The notes beneath the pieces were generated by a model. It was given only the letters and a program-made list of their open reading frames with translations. It did no database searches and was not told the DNA's origin. The translations under genes were made by a program, and so were the position numbers. Positions 32,673 to 40,421 of a stretch of DNA of 64,000 bases are shown one piece after another. The first letter of the stretch is position 1. Each line of letters begins with the position of its first letter. Location of the stretch: NCBI RefSeq assembly GCF_003611465.1, contig NZ_RAXV01000006.1, forward strand, positions 1 to 64,000, in the 5' to 3' direction. The DNA comes from Acinetobacter tianfuensis. GTDB lineage: Bacteria; Pseudomonadota; Gammaproteobacteria; Pseudomonadales; Moraxellaceae.

Positions 32673-32921
32673 TTAAACCGGGATGGATTGATTTCTCAAA
32701 TAATCAAAATCAGCCTCAGGACATAATGAGTCGCAAGAAACTTTACCTTTGCTTGCTTTATCAATTCGAATAGCTAAAGGTGCACCACATTTTTTGTTCA
32801 CGTAGATGATTTGCTGAAGATTGCCAACGGTTGTTAAGCACTCTTTTGCAAAGGTTTTACGCCCTTCTGGCGTAAGGCTTAAAAGGTAGCTTTTAAGTTG
32901 CTCGGCACTAGAGGAAGACAT
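32673..32921 (-). CDS. Cro / YdaS-like repressor (82 aa)
   Basis: A small helix-turn-helix protein: EQLKSYLLSLTPEGRKTFAK, VGNLQQIIYVNKKCGAPLAI and SKGKVSCDSLCPE match the YdaS-like Cro pattern. The start has GGAG 8 bases upstream. It is transcribed divergently from cI, with a good promoter (TTGACA-17-TAGTAT) overlapping operator repeats. It should repress the CI promoter during lytic growth. Confidence 0.85.
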   Translation of the reverse strand: MSSSSAEQLKSYLLSLTPEGRKTFAKECLTTVGNLQQIIYVNKKCGAPLAIRIDKASKGKVSCDSLCPEADFDYLRNQSIPV

Positions 32922-32944
32922 CTCATATCTCCTTGTTGAATATA

Positions 32945-33036
32945 TTTAGTAAATACTAATTTTAATTACTAAACATGTCAATAAATCTTTAGCTTTTACG
33001 AATTTACTTTTTACTAAAAACTATGTGAAATACTAA
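32945..33036. promoter_or_regulatory. Divergent cI/cro control region with operator repeats
   Basis: Minus-strand promoter pR: TTGACA (32981-32976), 17-base spacer, TAGTAT (32958-32953). TTTAGTA-AA-TACTAA (32945-32959) is an inverted repeat of 7-base arms overlapping the -10. Related half-sites TACTAAA recur at 32967-32973, 33011-33018 and 33030-33036, the last touching the cI start. No good plus-strand promoter for cI is visible without activation. Confidence 0.75.
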
Positions 33037-33038
33037 AT

Positions 33039-33791
33039 ATGGATAAAACTGCCTTAAGACGCATAAATTTGCGCACAGCCATTGATGCTGCCAATAAAAA
33101 ATTGGGATTTAAGTCGGACGTTGCTTTTTGTGAACACTATGATTTAAACGCTAGTCACATCTCCCAGCTCATTAATGGGCATGGAAGTTTTGGCGAACGT
33201 GCAGCAAGAAACCTTGAGAAGAAGGTGGATTGGCCTACAGGGTTGCTTGATGAGGATTCAGGTAGCGAAGGTGTGAAAGGTCCCGGGCATAGCGGTGGCA
33301 TCCATATATCCCCCATTGAATTTCGATCTGGTGAGACAAAACCAACCAATGTGCGCATCCCTGTCTATAAAGATATAAAAGCATCTTGTGGTGCTGGAAT
33401 TGAGAATTTTTTAGAAGACGTGAGCGAATACTTAGATATAGACCCATATATCTTAAAAATCATGGGCATTCAAACCAAGCCTGAAAACTTAAGAATTATT
33501 TACTCTGCTGAATACAGCATGTGGCCTACAGTTGCGCCAGACAGCCCACTATTTGTTGATGTATCAGATAAAGATCCTGATTCACTAAAGAATGGGAATG
33601 TCTATGTTTTTACGCATAACAATGAGCTGAGAATGAAGCGGATATTTGTGAGTTATGCTGGTAGTAGATCTGTGAGGCTTGCAAGTGACAACCCAGACAA
33701 GGTTCGCTACCCAGATGAATTTATTAGCAATGAACAGCTTAATGAGATTAATTTTGTTGGACGGCTAGAGTTGGCTTTAGTTAAGCCATAG
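33039..33791 (+). CDS. CI-type LexA-like repressor (250 aa)
   Basis: The N-terminal helix-turn-helix (SDVAFCEHYDLNASHISQLI, about 26-45) is linked to a C-terminal S24 peptidase domain. The catalytic pair is Ser160 in EYSMWPT and Lys200 in ELRMKRI; the likely self-cleavage site is Cys117-Gly or Ala119-Gly in ASCGAGIE. RecA-stimulated cleavage would induce the prophage. No Shine-Dalgarno precedes the ATG, so a leaderless transcript is possible. It heads a plus-strand operon reaching to the terminator at 35967. Confidence 0.94.
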   Translation: MDKTALRRINLRTAIDAANKKLGFKSDVAFCEHYDLNASHISQLINGHGSFGERAARNLEKKVDWPTGLLDEDSGSEGVKGPGHSGGIHISPIEFRSGETKPTNVRIPVYKDIKASCGAGIENFLEDVSEYLDIDPYILKIMGIQTKPENLRIIYSAEYSMWPTVAPDSPLFVDVSDKDPDSLKNGNVYVFTHNNELRMKRIFVSYAGSRSVRLASDNPDKVRYPDEFISNEQLNEINFVGRLELALVKP

Positions 33792-33814
33792 GGATAAATC
33801 AAAAGGAAAACAAA

Positions 33815-34147
33815 ATGATAGCAACACTCAATAAATCTAAAACTGCGCTATCAATTAACCGCCAAGAGTTTAAATTGGCGCTAGGTAAAATCGGTGATGG
33901 CATTGATAAGCAGGTAGCCGCACTTAAAAAAGCCAAGCAAAGCTATGATGTTGCGGAAATGGCACGTGAAGTTATCAGTGAGGTAAATATCTTTGAGACT
34001 ATTATTGAGGGCTTTAACGAGGCTGAAGGCACTAATTTAAAGCTTGCTGACATAACTAATCTCGATGTAGCACAAGGCTGGGTAGATGAATTCTTGGAAA
34101 AGTATTCGGGTGCAACCCAGCAAACAAATCAAGGAAATGGCAAATAA
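33815..34147 (+). CDS. Helical lysogeny-operon protein, 110 aa, unknown
   Basis: AAAGGAAAACAAA precedes the ATG. The product is helical (KLALGKIGDGIDKQVAALKK; MAREVISEVNIFETIIEGFN) without recognised motif. It lies 24 bases after cI, so it is co-transcribed and expressed in the lysogen. A partner or modulator of CI or an exclusion function are possible. Confidence 0.68.
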   Translation: MIATLNKSKTALSINRQEFKLALGKIGDGIDKQVAALKKAKQSYDVAEMAREVISEVNIFETIIEGFNEAEGTNLKLADITNLDVAQGWVDEFLEKYSGATQQTNQGNGK

Positions 34148-34152
34148 AATTA

Positions 34153-34368
34153 ATGCAAAAAATTGAAGTAAATTCTCACAAGATCAGCCATGTGTCCTAT
34201 CAGCATCTTTTGTTAACCGTGGCGCTCAAAACTGGTGAGAAGTTTATTTATAGGCTTCTTGATGCTAAGACATTCAAAGAATTTATTGATTCAGCAGATA
34301 AAGATAAATTTTATAGAAACCAAATTGAGGCTAATAAAAAATTTAAGCGGATTCAGCTTTTTGTGTAA
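34153..34368 (+). CDS. KTSC-like small protein (71 aa)
   Basis: The layout (SHKISHVSYQHLLLTVALKT then GEKFIYRLLDAKTFKEFIDS and FYRNQIEANKKFKRI) resembles the KTSC domain, which follows S-x-I-x-x-V-x-Y. The N-terminal Lys-Thr-Ser-Cys itself is not present. Five bases after the preceding gene. Function unknown. Confidence 0.6.
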   Translation: MQKIEVNSHKISHVSYQHLLLTVALKTGEKFIYRLLDAKTFKEFIDSADKDKFYRNQIEANKKFKRIQLFV

Positions 34369-34417
34369 TACACCACCATAAACCCAAGGAAAAATCTACT
34401 TTGGATTGTTTTCAATT

Positions 34418-34756
34418 ATGAAAAAAATAATTAGCGTTATAAAAACTTGGTATAGAGGCGATTACGGAGATCCAGAGTATAACTTTGTGACCCAGGAGTA
34501 TGAGTTTAAAAGAACTCCTTATAGACATTGGACCGCAAAAGCTACCGAAATGCTGCTTATAACGCCTTATTTGTATGTATGGAGAGCTTTTCGAAAAAAT
34601 CCTAATTTAATTTTAACCCAAGTTTCTACATTCCTTGCAATTGTTATAGCTGCGCTATCTCTATATCTGCAAATCAAAGATGATAAGATCGAGCACAAGC
34701 AATGTAAAATAACAGGCTCCGAAAATAATACTGTCATCATTCAATGCATTAAGTGA
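34418..34756 (+). CDS. Lysogeny-operon membrane protein (112 aa)
   Basis: The ATG at 34418 is used; a TTG at 34406 is possible. A hydrophilic N-terminus (IKTWYRGDYGDPEYNFVTQE) is followed by one membrane segment (LTQVSTFLAIVIAALSLYLQ, about 80-99). The region before the membrane segment is Arg/Lys rich. Part of it (KTWYRGDYGDPEYNFVT) resembles the start of the 64-residue protein at 35510. Possibly superinfection exclusion; not shown. Confidence 0.6.
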   Translation: MKKIISVIKTWYRGDYGDPEYNFVTQEYEFKRTPYRHWTAKATEMLLITPYLYVWRAFRKNPNLILTQVSTFLAIVIAALSLYLQIKDDKIEHKQCKITGSENNTVIIQCIK

Positions 34757-34810
34757 TTTACTACTATTAGCACCCACAATAATGGGAACTCAATATATTG
34801 GAATTAAAAT

Positions 34811-35317
34811 ATGATCTTAGATCGACAGCTACAGCTAGAAATGCTTCAAAAAATGAGCACCACTTACCCTGAATTTTATAATTTTCGTGAAGAATATAAG
34901 TTTGGAACTGATGACTACAACAAGGTCGTATCCAATCTATATTATTTAATGCAACATGATTTAATTGAAAGTCGAAGCATCATGGATTCAAAATCCATGA
35001 GCGGATTAAAAAAACCTCAAATTAATTTACCAACAATCAATCAAAACGGTCTTGATTTCCTTGCAGATGATGGTGGACTGTCTGCAATCCTAAGTGTTAT
35101 AACGATTAAGTTTGAAACCCAAACACTTAAAGCAATCCTAGCAACCAAAATTAATCAGTCTGATTTACCCCATGAGAATAAGAAATCAATGATTGATGCA
35201 CTCGAAGATCTTCCTGCTGAGTCTATAAAACACCTGACCACCAAACTACTGGATGAGTGTGTTGATAATCTGCCAGCAGCAATTCTTCTAATTGGAACGT
35301 GGTTAGGCTCCTTCTAA
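34811..35317 (+). CDS. Lysogeny-operon protein, 168 aa, unknown
   Basis: A soluble helical protein (MILDRQLQLEMLQKMSTTYP; DDYNKVVSNLYYLMQHDLIE), whose N-terminal half has the pattern of a winged helix and whose C-terminus is helical (PAESIKHLTTKLLDECVDNL). No signal or membrane segment. It is AT-rich like its neighbours. Function unknown. Confidence 0.62.
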   Translation: MILDRQLQLEMLQKMSTTYPEFYNFREEYKFGTDDYNKVVSNLYYLMQHDLIESRSIMDSKSMSGLKKPQINLPTINQNGLDFLADDGGLSAILSVITIKFETQTLKAILATKINQSDLPHENKKSMIDALEDLPAESIKHLTTKLLDECVDNLPAAILLIGTWLGSF

Positions 35318-35509
35318 CCAATTTAAGCAACACATTTCCGCCATCAAGAAGAAATATATCTACATCTACGTCCATCTCAGTGTAAATACCGGGGTGCTTA
35401 CCGTTTAATTGAAAACATAAGCCTTTAAATAGATTCGTAAAAAATTACCTTTTACTGCGAACCCGACGCAGTCATTTAGAGCAGATCGGGTGGTTTAAAT
35501 AGGTCGGCA

Positions 35510-35704
35510 ATGATTGAAAAAATAAAAAAATGGTGGAATGGTGAGTGGGTAACCTATGGTGGATCTGATGCTTTTGGCATTGGGTTGGATAGGCACTGGA
35601 CATCACGTTTTGCACACTCACTTTTAGGATATCTTAAAAAGCATCAAGCCTGGATAATCCCCACCTTCATAACTGTCGCTGTATCTATTTATTTAGCAAA
35701 ATAA
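35510..35704 (+). CDS. Small membrane protein (64 aa)
   Basis: N-terminal MIEKIKKWWNGEWVTYGGSD resembles the N-terminus of the 112-residue membrane protein. The C-terminus is a membrane segment (AWIIPTFITVAVSIYLAK). The upstream 190 bases (35318-35509) hold no gene that I support; an ACCCGA/TCGGGT pairing occurs at about 35,463-35,491. Confidence 0.55.
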   Translation: MIEKIKKWWNGEWVTYGGSDAFGIGLDRHWTSRFAHSLLGYLKKHQAWIIPTFITVAVSIYLAK

Positions 35705-35790
35705 TGGTACTTACCCTTAACGAAACCAAGGGAATCCATATACGATCTTTTGGTTGGTTAGTAGTTTGGATTTCTTGCGAATTTCCCTGA

Positions 35791-35949
35791 TTAGTTTTTT
35801 CTTTCAGCAATGTGATTATTTAATCTTACTTTTGCTTTGGAGAGTTTACGTTTTTTAATAAAAGGTAATTTACCTATGGTTTGCATTAAAATTAATGAGA
35901 TTAAGAAAATATTTAGCAATAACGAAATATAAAGCAAATCAACATCCAC
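35791..35949 (-). CDS. 52-residue minus-strand membrane peptide (possible)
   Basis: A GTG at 35949 with GGAG upstream opens 52 codons on the minus strand: VDVDLLYISLLLNIFLISLI then a very basic tail (KLPFIKKRKLSKAKVRLNNH). It is the only frame in a 340-base gap between two plus-strand operons. One membrane segment plus positive tail is a coherent design. No match recognised. Confidence 0.4.
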   Translation of the reverse strand: MDVDLLYISLLLNIFLISLILMQTIGKLPFIKKRKLSKAKVRLNNHIAERKN

Positions 35950-35966
35950 TTATACAAACTCCATTC

Positions 35967-35994
35967 AACCCACCACCACGGTGGGTTTTCTTTT
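35967..35994 (+). terminator. Intrinsic terminator of the cI operon
   Basis: AACCCACC/GGTGGGTT stem, loop ACCAC, followed by TTTTCTTTT on the plus strand. Confidence 0.82.
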
Positions 35995-36007
35995 GTCTAT
36001 ATTATCA

Positions 36008-36075
36008 TTTACTAAATTACTTACTAATTTTATTTAGCAAATCTATTGACTATTTATTTAGTAAATACTAAATTA
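36008..36075 (+). promoter_or_regulatory. Repressor operator and promoter of the recombination operon
   Basis: TTGACT (36046-36051), 17-base spacer, TAAATT (36069-36074) on the plus strand. TTTAGTAAATACTAAA (36057-36072) overlaps spacer and -10, and repeats the operator beside cro exactly over 15 bases. Further half-sites lie at 36008-36030. Confidence 0.7.
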
Positions 36076-36090
36076 CACCTTGTAAACAAC

Positions 36091-36129
36091 AAAAAAGCAC
36101 ATCAATCCTCTTACCTACTGATGTGCTTT
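36091..36129 (-). terminator. Hairpin in the leader of the recombination operon (minus-oriented terminator)
   Basis: A perfect 11-bp stem AAAGCACATCA (36094-36104) / TGATGTGCTTT (36119-36129). The run of six A is on the left, so a T-tract follows only on the minus strand. On the plus transcript it is a stable leader hairpin just before the first start codon. Confidence 0.6.
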
Positions 36130-36147
36130 GCAAACTGCGAGATAAGT

Positions 36148-36570
36148 ATGAACAAAACCTTAACCCCGATCAATAGCTTTAAAGTAACTCTTGTTACTTC
36201 AGCTATCGCGTTTGGCGCTTTAGCCTTCGCATATAACCCAGACTTCAGCATTCAATCTGCAAAGCAAACTGCTCCTGCACTATCAGCTGTAGCTGCAATG
36301 CAATTCAACACAGCCAATTCAGGCACTGCAGTTGTCCGCTTAGACGGTTTTACCCTAGACGTCAGCTTTGACTTCGAACGCATCGATGACTCATACGGCG
36401 TACCCGGCAGTGAATTCACCAATGTCGAAATCACAAACCTATCTGTAGACAAAGTCATGGATACATCTGGCTATCCAATCCGCGACTTTACCGACCTCAA
36501 TGACCATCTAAGCATCAACGCCATGCTGGTGTCTCACATGCTGCAAAACAATATGTTGGAGGCTATCTAA
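36148..36570 (+). CDS. Early protein with N-terminal membrane anchor (140 aa)
   Basis: The ATG at 36148 (GAGATAAGT upstream) is preferred over an upstream start that would lie in the operator. An N-terminal hydrophobic segment (VTLVTSAIAFGALAFAY) is followed by a soluble acidic domain (FTLDVSFDFERIDDSYGVPG). It is the first gene of the second plus-strand operon. Function unknown. Confidence 0.62.
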   Translation: MNKTLTPINSFKVTLVTSAIAFGALAFAYNPDFSIQSAKQTAPALSAVAAMQFNTANSGTAVVRLDGFTLDVSFDFERIDDSYGVPGSEFTNVEITNLSVDKVMDTSGYPIRDFTDLNDHLSINAMLVSHMLQNNMLEAI

Positions 36571-37151
36571 TGAATGCATACACAAAACCTTTCCGCGAAG
36601 ACTTAGGCATTGATGATGCTGGCTTCCACCGCATCCGTATGGGCAACACGGTTTACTGCGTAAAAGACAATCTGATTTACACGCTTTCTGCAGATGGCCA
36701 GCTGACGCAAGTGGATGAAAGCACACTGACAGCAAAGTCTTGGATTCGCCGCAACGTAAATGAAGTACTTGGCTTTCAAAAACTAACTGGCCGCTTCATC
36801 CGCAAAGATCGCCGCGGCTATGTCATCGATATTAATGGCATTCAATACCTCGTACCCGCGGGTATGGATCTGACTAAAAATCTAGACCGCAACGTGTTTG
36901 GACGCAATGCCCCAGTCTTCTACTGGTCAAGCATGCGTCAGATCAAAGATGGTCTGCTCATCCCTGTCGCGGCCGAAATAGTCGAATCATTGCCATTTCA
37001 AACTGCGGTTAAAAGTGCAGTCAATCCGCAGCGACTTATAGAGCGAGCTAAGCGTAAGCACAACAACAATCGTTGGCACTCTCGTCATGAATGCGAGCAG
37101 TACAAGCTTAAAAAGAACAACACCGACGCCTTTGGCACAACTTTTAAATAA
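36570..37151 (+). CDS. Early phage protein, 193 aa, unknown
   Basis: Start overlaps the previous stop (TAATG). A soluble mixed protein (FHRIRMGNTVYCVKDNLIYT; GRFIRKDRRGYVIDINGIQY) with a basic C-terminus (IERAKRKHNNNRWHSRHECE) that could bind nucleic acid. Co-transcribed with the ERF recombinase 19 bases later. Not recognised. Confidence 0.65.
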   Translation: MNAYTKPFREDLGIDDAGFHRIRMGNTVYCVKDNLIYTLSADGQLTQVDESTLTAKSWIRRNVNEVLGFQKLTGRFIRKDRRGYVIDINGIQYLVPAGMDLTKNLDRNVFGRNAPVFYWSSMRQIKDGLLIPVAAEIVESLPFQTAVKSAVNPQRLIERAKRKHNNNRWHSRHECEQYKLKKNNTDAFGTTFK

Positions 37152-37170
37152 ATGAGCTGGGAGAAATAAC

Positions 37171-37872
37171 ATGAACGCATTACAACAAATTCAGCTCGAA
37201 TTAAAAGCGCCAAAGAGCAAATACAACTCTTTTGGTAAATACCACTACCGCAGCTGCGAAGACATTCTTGAAGCAGTTAAGCCTTTGCTGCAGGCAACCA
37301 ACTCAACTTTAGTTATTACAGACGAAGTGCAGCAAGTTGGTCCTGTTGTGGTTGTCACAGCAAAAGTCGTGTTTACCGATGCCGATGGCAAAGAAACGAC
37401 AGTTACGGCGCATGCTGGTGTAGAAATTGATAAGAAAGGCATGGACGTTGCGCAGACATTTGGTACATCCAGCTCATATGCCCGCAAGTATGCCCTAAAC
37501 GGAATGTTCTTAATTGATGACACCAAGGACTATGACTCTGATGAGTATCACAACCAAGTAAATCAGCAAGCTAACCGCAACCAGTCAAATCAGGGCCAGC
37601 AGCGCCAATCTGCACCCAAGAATCCGCCAGCACAGCAGCAGGCCAACAATCCTCAGCAAAAACCTTTAGAGCAGCGTTATCAAGATGCTTTGGTATCCAT
37701 TCGTAATGCCAAAAGGCCTGAAACATTGGATAAGGCCGTTAATACCTTTAGCAATACCAAATTTAATAATCAGATTCAGCAAGCCTGCCGTGCCCGTGCA
37801 GATCAAATGGGTTGGTCGGATGCCCCACCGCAGCAAAATCAAAACCCGCAGCAAAACAGCATGCATAGCTAA
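37171..37872 (+). CDS. erf: ERF-family single-strand annealing recombinase (233 aa)
   Basis: N-terminal residues carry the ERF pattern: LKAPKSKYNSFGKYHYRSCE, DILEAVKPLLQATNSTLVIT, then AHAGVEIDKKGMDVAQTFGT and SYARKYALNGMFLIDD (G-[ST]-x-x-[ST]-Y-A-R-[RK]-Y-A). A Gln/Asn-rich linker follows, and a small C-terminal helical module (YQDALVSIRNAKRPETLDKA). It anneals complementary DNA strands during phage recombination, probably with a host or phage exonuclease. Confidence 0.92.
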   Translation: MNALQQIQLELKAPKSKYNSFGKYHYRSCEDILEAVKPLLQATNSTLVITDEVQQVGPVVVVTAKVVFTDADGKETTVTAHAGVEIDKKGMDVAQTFGTSSSYARKYALNGMFLIDDTKDYDSDEYHNQVNQQANRNQSNQGQQRQSAPKNPPAQQQANNPQQKPLEQRYQDALVSIRNAKRPETLDKAVNTFSNTKFNNQIQQACRARADQMGWSDAPPQQNQNPQQNSMHS

Positions 37873-37887
37873 TTGGAGAGTATAACA

Positions 37888-39081
37888 ATGAACCCTATTC
37901 TTTCTAACACGCAGGCCTTTTCGGCTCTTTCTGCAGGTCAAAAAATTGAAGCGCGTCATATGCAATCAGCTGAATTTGATTCGCTAGACAACTTCCCTGC
38001 AACAATTTTTGTGAATCCTGAATATGAGTTTCGTATTGCCGTGGTTTACATGACCATCGGTTCAATGCGGGTGCCGGAGTCAATCTCAGAATGCCCAGCC
38101 AAAGGCACTCAATGTTTCCTGCCGTCTATTCTCACTGAAATAAAAGCCAAGGGCTTTAAGTGGAAGAATTCGGACATCGACTTGAGCTTGCTCTCGCGTG
38201 GTCTTGTTCATTTGTATGAAGAAAATGCCATTACGCATGCAAATGCATTAATTGCTGCAAGTCGCGGATCTGTAGAAGCTCCTTCAGCATCTAATGACCT
38301 ATTGCCTTGGGAGGAAGATGACCAAAATTCAACATCAAATGATGTTAAAGAAAAGACATTTGAAAGCCAGTCGAATATTCAAACTATCAAGCAAGGTCCA
38401 GTCACTGCAGTAGAAGACAGTTTGAGTGAAGAAATCGAAACAGATCCGGTAAAGATCGTTGAGAAATTTACGGCCCAAATCAATGCTTGCACATCCAATG
38501 ATGCAGTTTTAGCACTACGCCCCGTATTCATGGCCAATGGCCACTTGGATCGTGAGCACACTCAGCACCTGTGTAAGTTAACTGAAGATAAATTGCTTGA
38601 ACTGGATCCTAAGCAATATACGCCAAAGCTTGAATCTCCATCTGAAAACTTAAGCATTGAAGAGCCTCAACGCCTGCAGGCAGAAGCGGAAAAGTTAGTT
38701 ACTGGTAATAAGTTAGCCGAACAAGCCGAAAGTGAATATCAAACTCTTTTAAATGAACTTCTCGAAGGTGTAGCAAATGCAGCCACGCCTGCGGAAGTTA
38801 ATTCGCACACTCGATACACAAAGCCATGGACAGAGCTGCAGCGTAAACCTTTGCTTGATGCAATTCATAAACGCTTGCAAGAACTCGCACCAGCTGCAGC
38901 TGAAATTAAAGAGCCGCCATCACTAATGGTTCAGATTCAAAATGCACCAGATCTGACAGCCTTAGATGCTTTAGAGATTGATGTATCTACACGCCATGCA
39001 GAAATTCAGCCAAAGCTCATGGGTTATGTGAAACGCCGCCGTTTTGAGCTTGAAAATCAAGCAAGTGAGGTGTCTTCATGA
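37888..39081 (+). CDS. Early protein with helical repeats, next to ERF (397 aa)
   Basis: The ATG at 37888 is preferred because GGAG lies 8 bases upstream. The N-terminal 130 residues form an unrecognised domain (FPATIFVNPEYEFRIAVVYM). The rest contains three helical units of similar design (KFTAQINACTSNDAVLALRP; LLEGVANAATPAEVNSHTRY; LMVQIQNAPDLTALDALEID), related in pattern to the C-terminal module of the ERF protein. It may assist recombination. Confidence 0.7.
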   Translation: MNPILSNTQAFSALSAGQKIEARHMQSAEFDSLDNFPATIFVNPEYEFRIAVVYMTIGSMRVPESISECPAKGTQCFLPSILTEIKAKGFKWKNSDIDLSLLSRGLVHLYEENAITHANALIAASRGSVEAPSASNDLLPWEEDDQNSTSNDVKEKTFESQSNIQTIKQGPVTAVEDSLSEEIETDPVKIVEKFTAQINACTSNDAVLALRPVFMANGHLDREHTQHLCKLTEDKLLELDPKQYTPKLESPSENLSIEEPQRLQAEAEKLVTGNKLAEQAESEYQTLLNELLEGVANAATPAEVNSHTRYTKPWTELQRKPLLDAIHKRLQELAPAAAEIKEPPSLMVQIQNAPDLTALDALEIDVSTRHAEIQPKLMGYVKRRRFELENQASEVSS

Positions 39082-39221
39082 GCTTCCATTACTCAACTAT
39101 CACCCGAACACTGACTGTGTTCGGAGTGAAAATGACACATATTTTTAAAAATACTAGCGCTGGTGAAATTGAAGAATTGATCATTGATGCGAAGTTTAAA
39201 GAAGCAAATTGGAGAGTGTGA
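39078..39221 (+). CDS. 47-residue early peptide with internal restart option
   Basis: An ATG overlapping the previous stop (ATGA) opens 47 codons ending in a TGA that overlaps the next ATG. An internal ATG at 39132 with GGAGTGAAA upstream would give a 29-residue product (MTHIFKNTSAGEIEELIIDA). A perfect hairpin sits between the two starts (see repeat at 39104). Double overlap argues for a real gene. Confidence 0.5.
   Translation: MSFHYSTITRTLTVFGVKMTHIFKNTSAGEIEELIIDAKFKEANWRV
39104..39124 (+). repeat. mRNA hairpin before an internal start codon
   Basis: CCGAACAC (39104-39111) / GTGTTCGG (39117-39124), perfect 8-bp stem with TGACT loop, ending just before GGAGTGAAAATG. It may mask or present the internal ribosome binding site. 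Confidence 0.55.
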
Positions 39222-39577
39222 TGGATATTCAGCAAAAACAAGCCAAATGGAAGCAAGAGCGTCCGTTATTTGAAGCGGAGTTTATTCACTCTCATCTTCT
39301 ACCGTTTTTCAATTTCAATGAAAACACTGGTGATTACGAAATTAAAAGTGAATTTTCAGAAGATGAAGATCGTAAACTGGCTTATGAAATTTTAAATACT
39401 GGATGGGTTATGTGGTTGCGTGCAAAGCGGGATGCCAAAAACCAAGCTGTGCCTGAAGGTTTTGTTTTGGTGCCAAAGGATACGCTGAATAAAGCACTCA
39501 ATCCCAATGATTATGATGAAGCTGTTTGTTCTGCAAATGAGCTTTTAGCAGTAATCGAAGCACAGGAGCAAGGCTAA
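39221..39577 (+). CDS. Small early phage protein (118 aa)
   Basis: The ATG at 39221 has GGAG 6 bases upstream. The protein has an N-terminal acidic domain (FEAEFIHSHLLPFFNFNENT) and EGFVLVPKDTLNKAL followed by a short C-terminal helix. The latter is a module often seen in phage early proteins of unknown function. Overlaps the next gene by one base. Confidence 0.68.
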   Translation: MDIQQKQAKWKQERPLFEAEFIHSHLLPFFNFNENTGDYEIKSEFSEDEDRKLAYEILNTGWVMWLRAKRDAKNQAVPEGFVLVPKDTLNKALNPNDYDEAVCSANELLAVIEAQEQG

Positions 39578-40224
39578 TGAAGAATAGATTCTACCTTCGC
39601 TCACCGCACGGAAATACGGGATCAAATATGGTCTTTCATGCTGTGAATGGTCAGGGATACACAACAAATCTTGCTCTTGCTCACGTTTATTCACTGGCGG
39701 AGGCTCAGCGAGAATATGAGCTTGCGAGAGATGGCGAACACCCCGTTTCAGCTGATCATGTTGATAAATTATCTGTAGAAAAAGTAGATCATCAGGGCCT
39801 ACCAAGCGAATCGGTTTATGCGGACTGGGCTAGTTCGTATGTTGTTTATAAAAAGGGGGTATACGACGGTAATGATGTGTATTGGGTGAGTGGTGAAGGT
39901 GTTACAACTGATTTATCACAAGCGGATATATATACCCAATCAGAAGCGCTTCAGATTAATCAATCTAGCTTTGTTGCCTTGCCATTTGATTTGGTAGAAG
40001 CAAAAGCTCGGCGCACATTCAAAGCTTCACTTTTCAATTCTAGAAAAATGATTACAGCTGCAGGATTGCGTATACCCAAGCGAATTCAAAAATTAAGACG
40101 TAGACAGCCAAGCCCTATGACGCGTTTTAATTGCCCTGAGTGCGGAAAAATCAACTGGCAGCATAATCCGTATGATTTTGAGGGATGTAATCACTGCTGT
40201 CATGGTTCAGGAGTTTATGCATGA
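39577..40224 (+). CDS. Early phage protein with C-terminal zinc ribbon (215 aa)
   Basis: The N-terminus looks like two repeats of a short beta unit: GNTGSNMVFHAVNGQGYTTN with ALAHVYSLAEAQREYELA, and YDGNDVYWVSGEGVTTDLSQ with ADIYTQSEALQ. The C-terminus has FNCPECGKINWQHNPYDFEG and CNHCCHG, a CxxC...CxxC zinc ribbon. Overlaps the next gene by 4 bases. Function unknown. Confidence 0.72.
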   Translation: MKNRFYLRSPHGNTGSNMVFHAVNGQGYTTNLALAHVYSLAEAQREYELARDGEHPVSADHVDKLSVEKVDHQGLPSESVYADWASSYVVYKKGVYDGNDVYWVSGEGVTTDLSQADIYTQSEALQINQSSFVALPFDLVEAKARRTFKASLFNSRKMITAAGLRIPKRIQKLRRRQPSPMTRFNCPECGKINWQHNPYDFEGCNHCCHGSGVYA

Positions 40225-40421
40225 TTGAACTATCTCCCGCAGAAATCGAACTTCTAGAAGAGCTCCGTGAAGAGTTGGGCCCACGTGTTATTTCAAATGT
40301 TGGCTTACCCGCATATCTGCCAGCAGAATTGGTGCAAGTTCTTTATAAATTGGTTTGTGAAAAAGTGGCTGAAAATGAATTGCCAGCTGCAGTAAGAAAA
40401 AGTTTGAAGGAGGTGTCTTGA
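40221..40421 (+). CDS. Small helical early protein (66 aa)
   Basis: An acidic helical protein (MIELSPAEIELLEELREELG; LVQVLYKLVCEKVAENELPA) overlapping both neighbours. No motif recognised. Confidence 0.65.
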   Translation: MIELSPAEIELLEELREELGPRVISNVGLPAYLPAELVQVLYKLVCEKVAENELPAAVRKSLKEVS

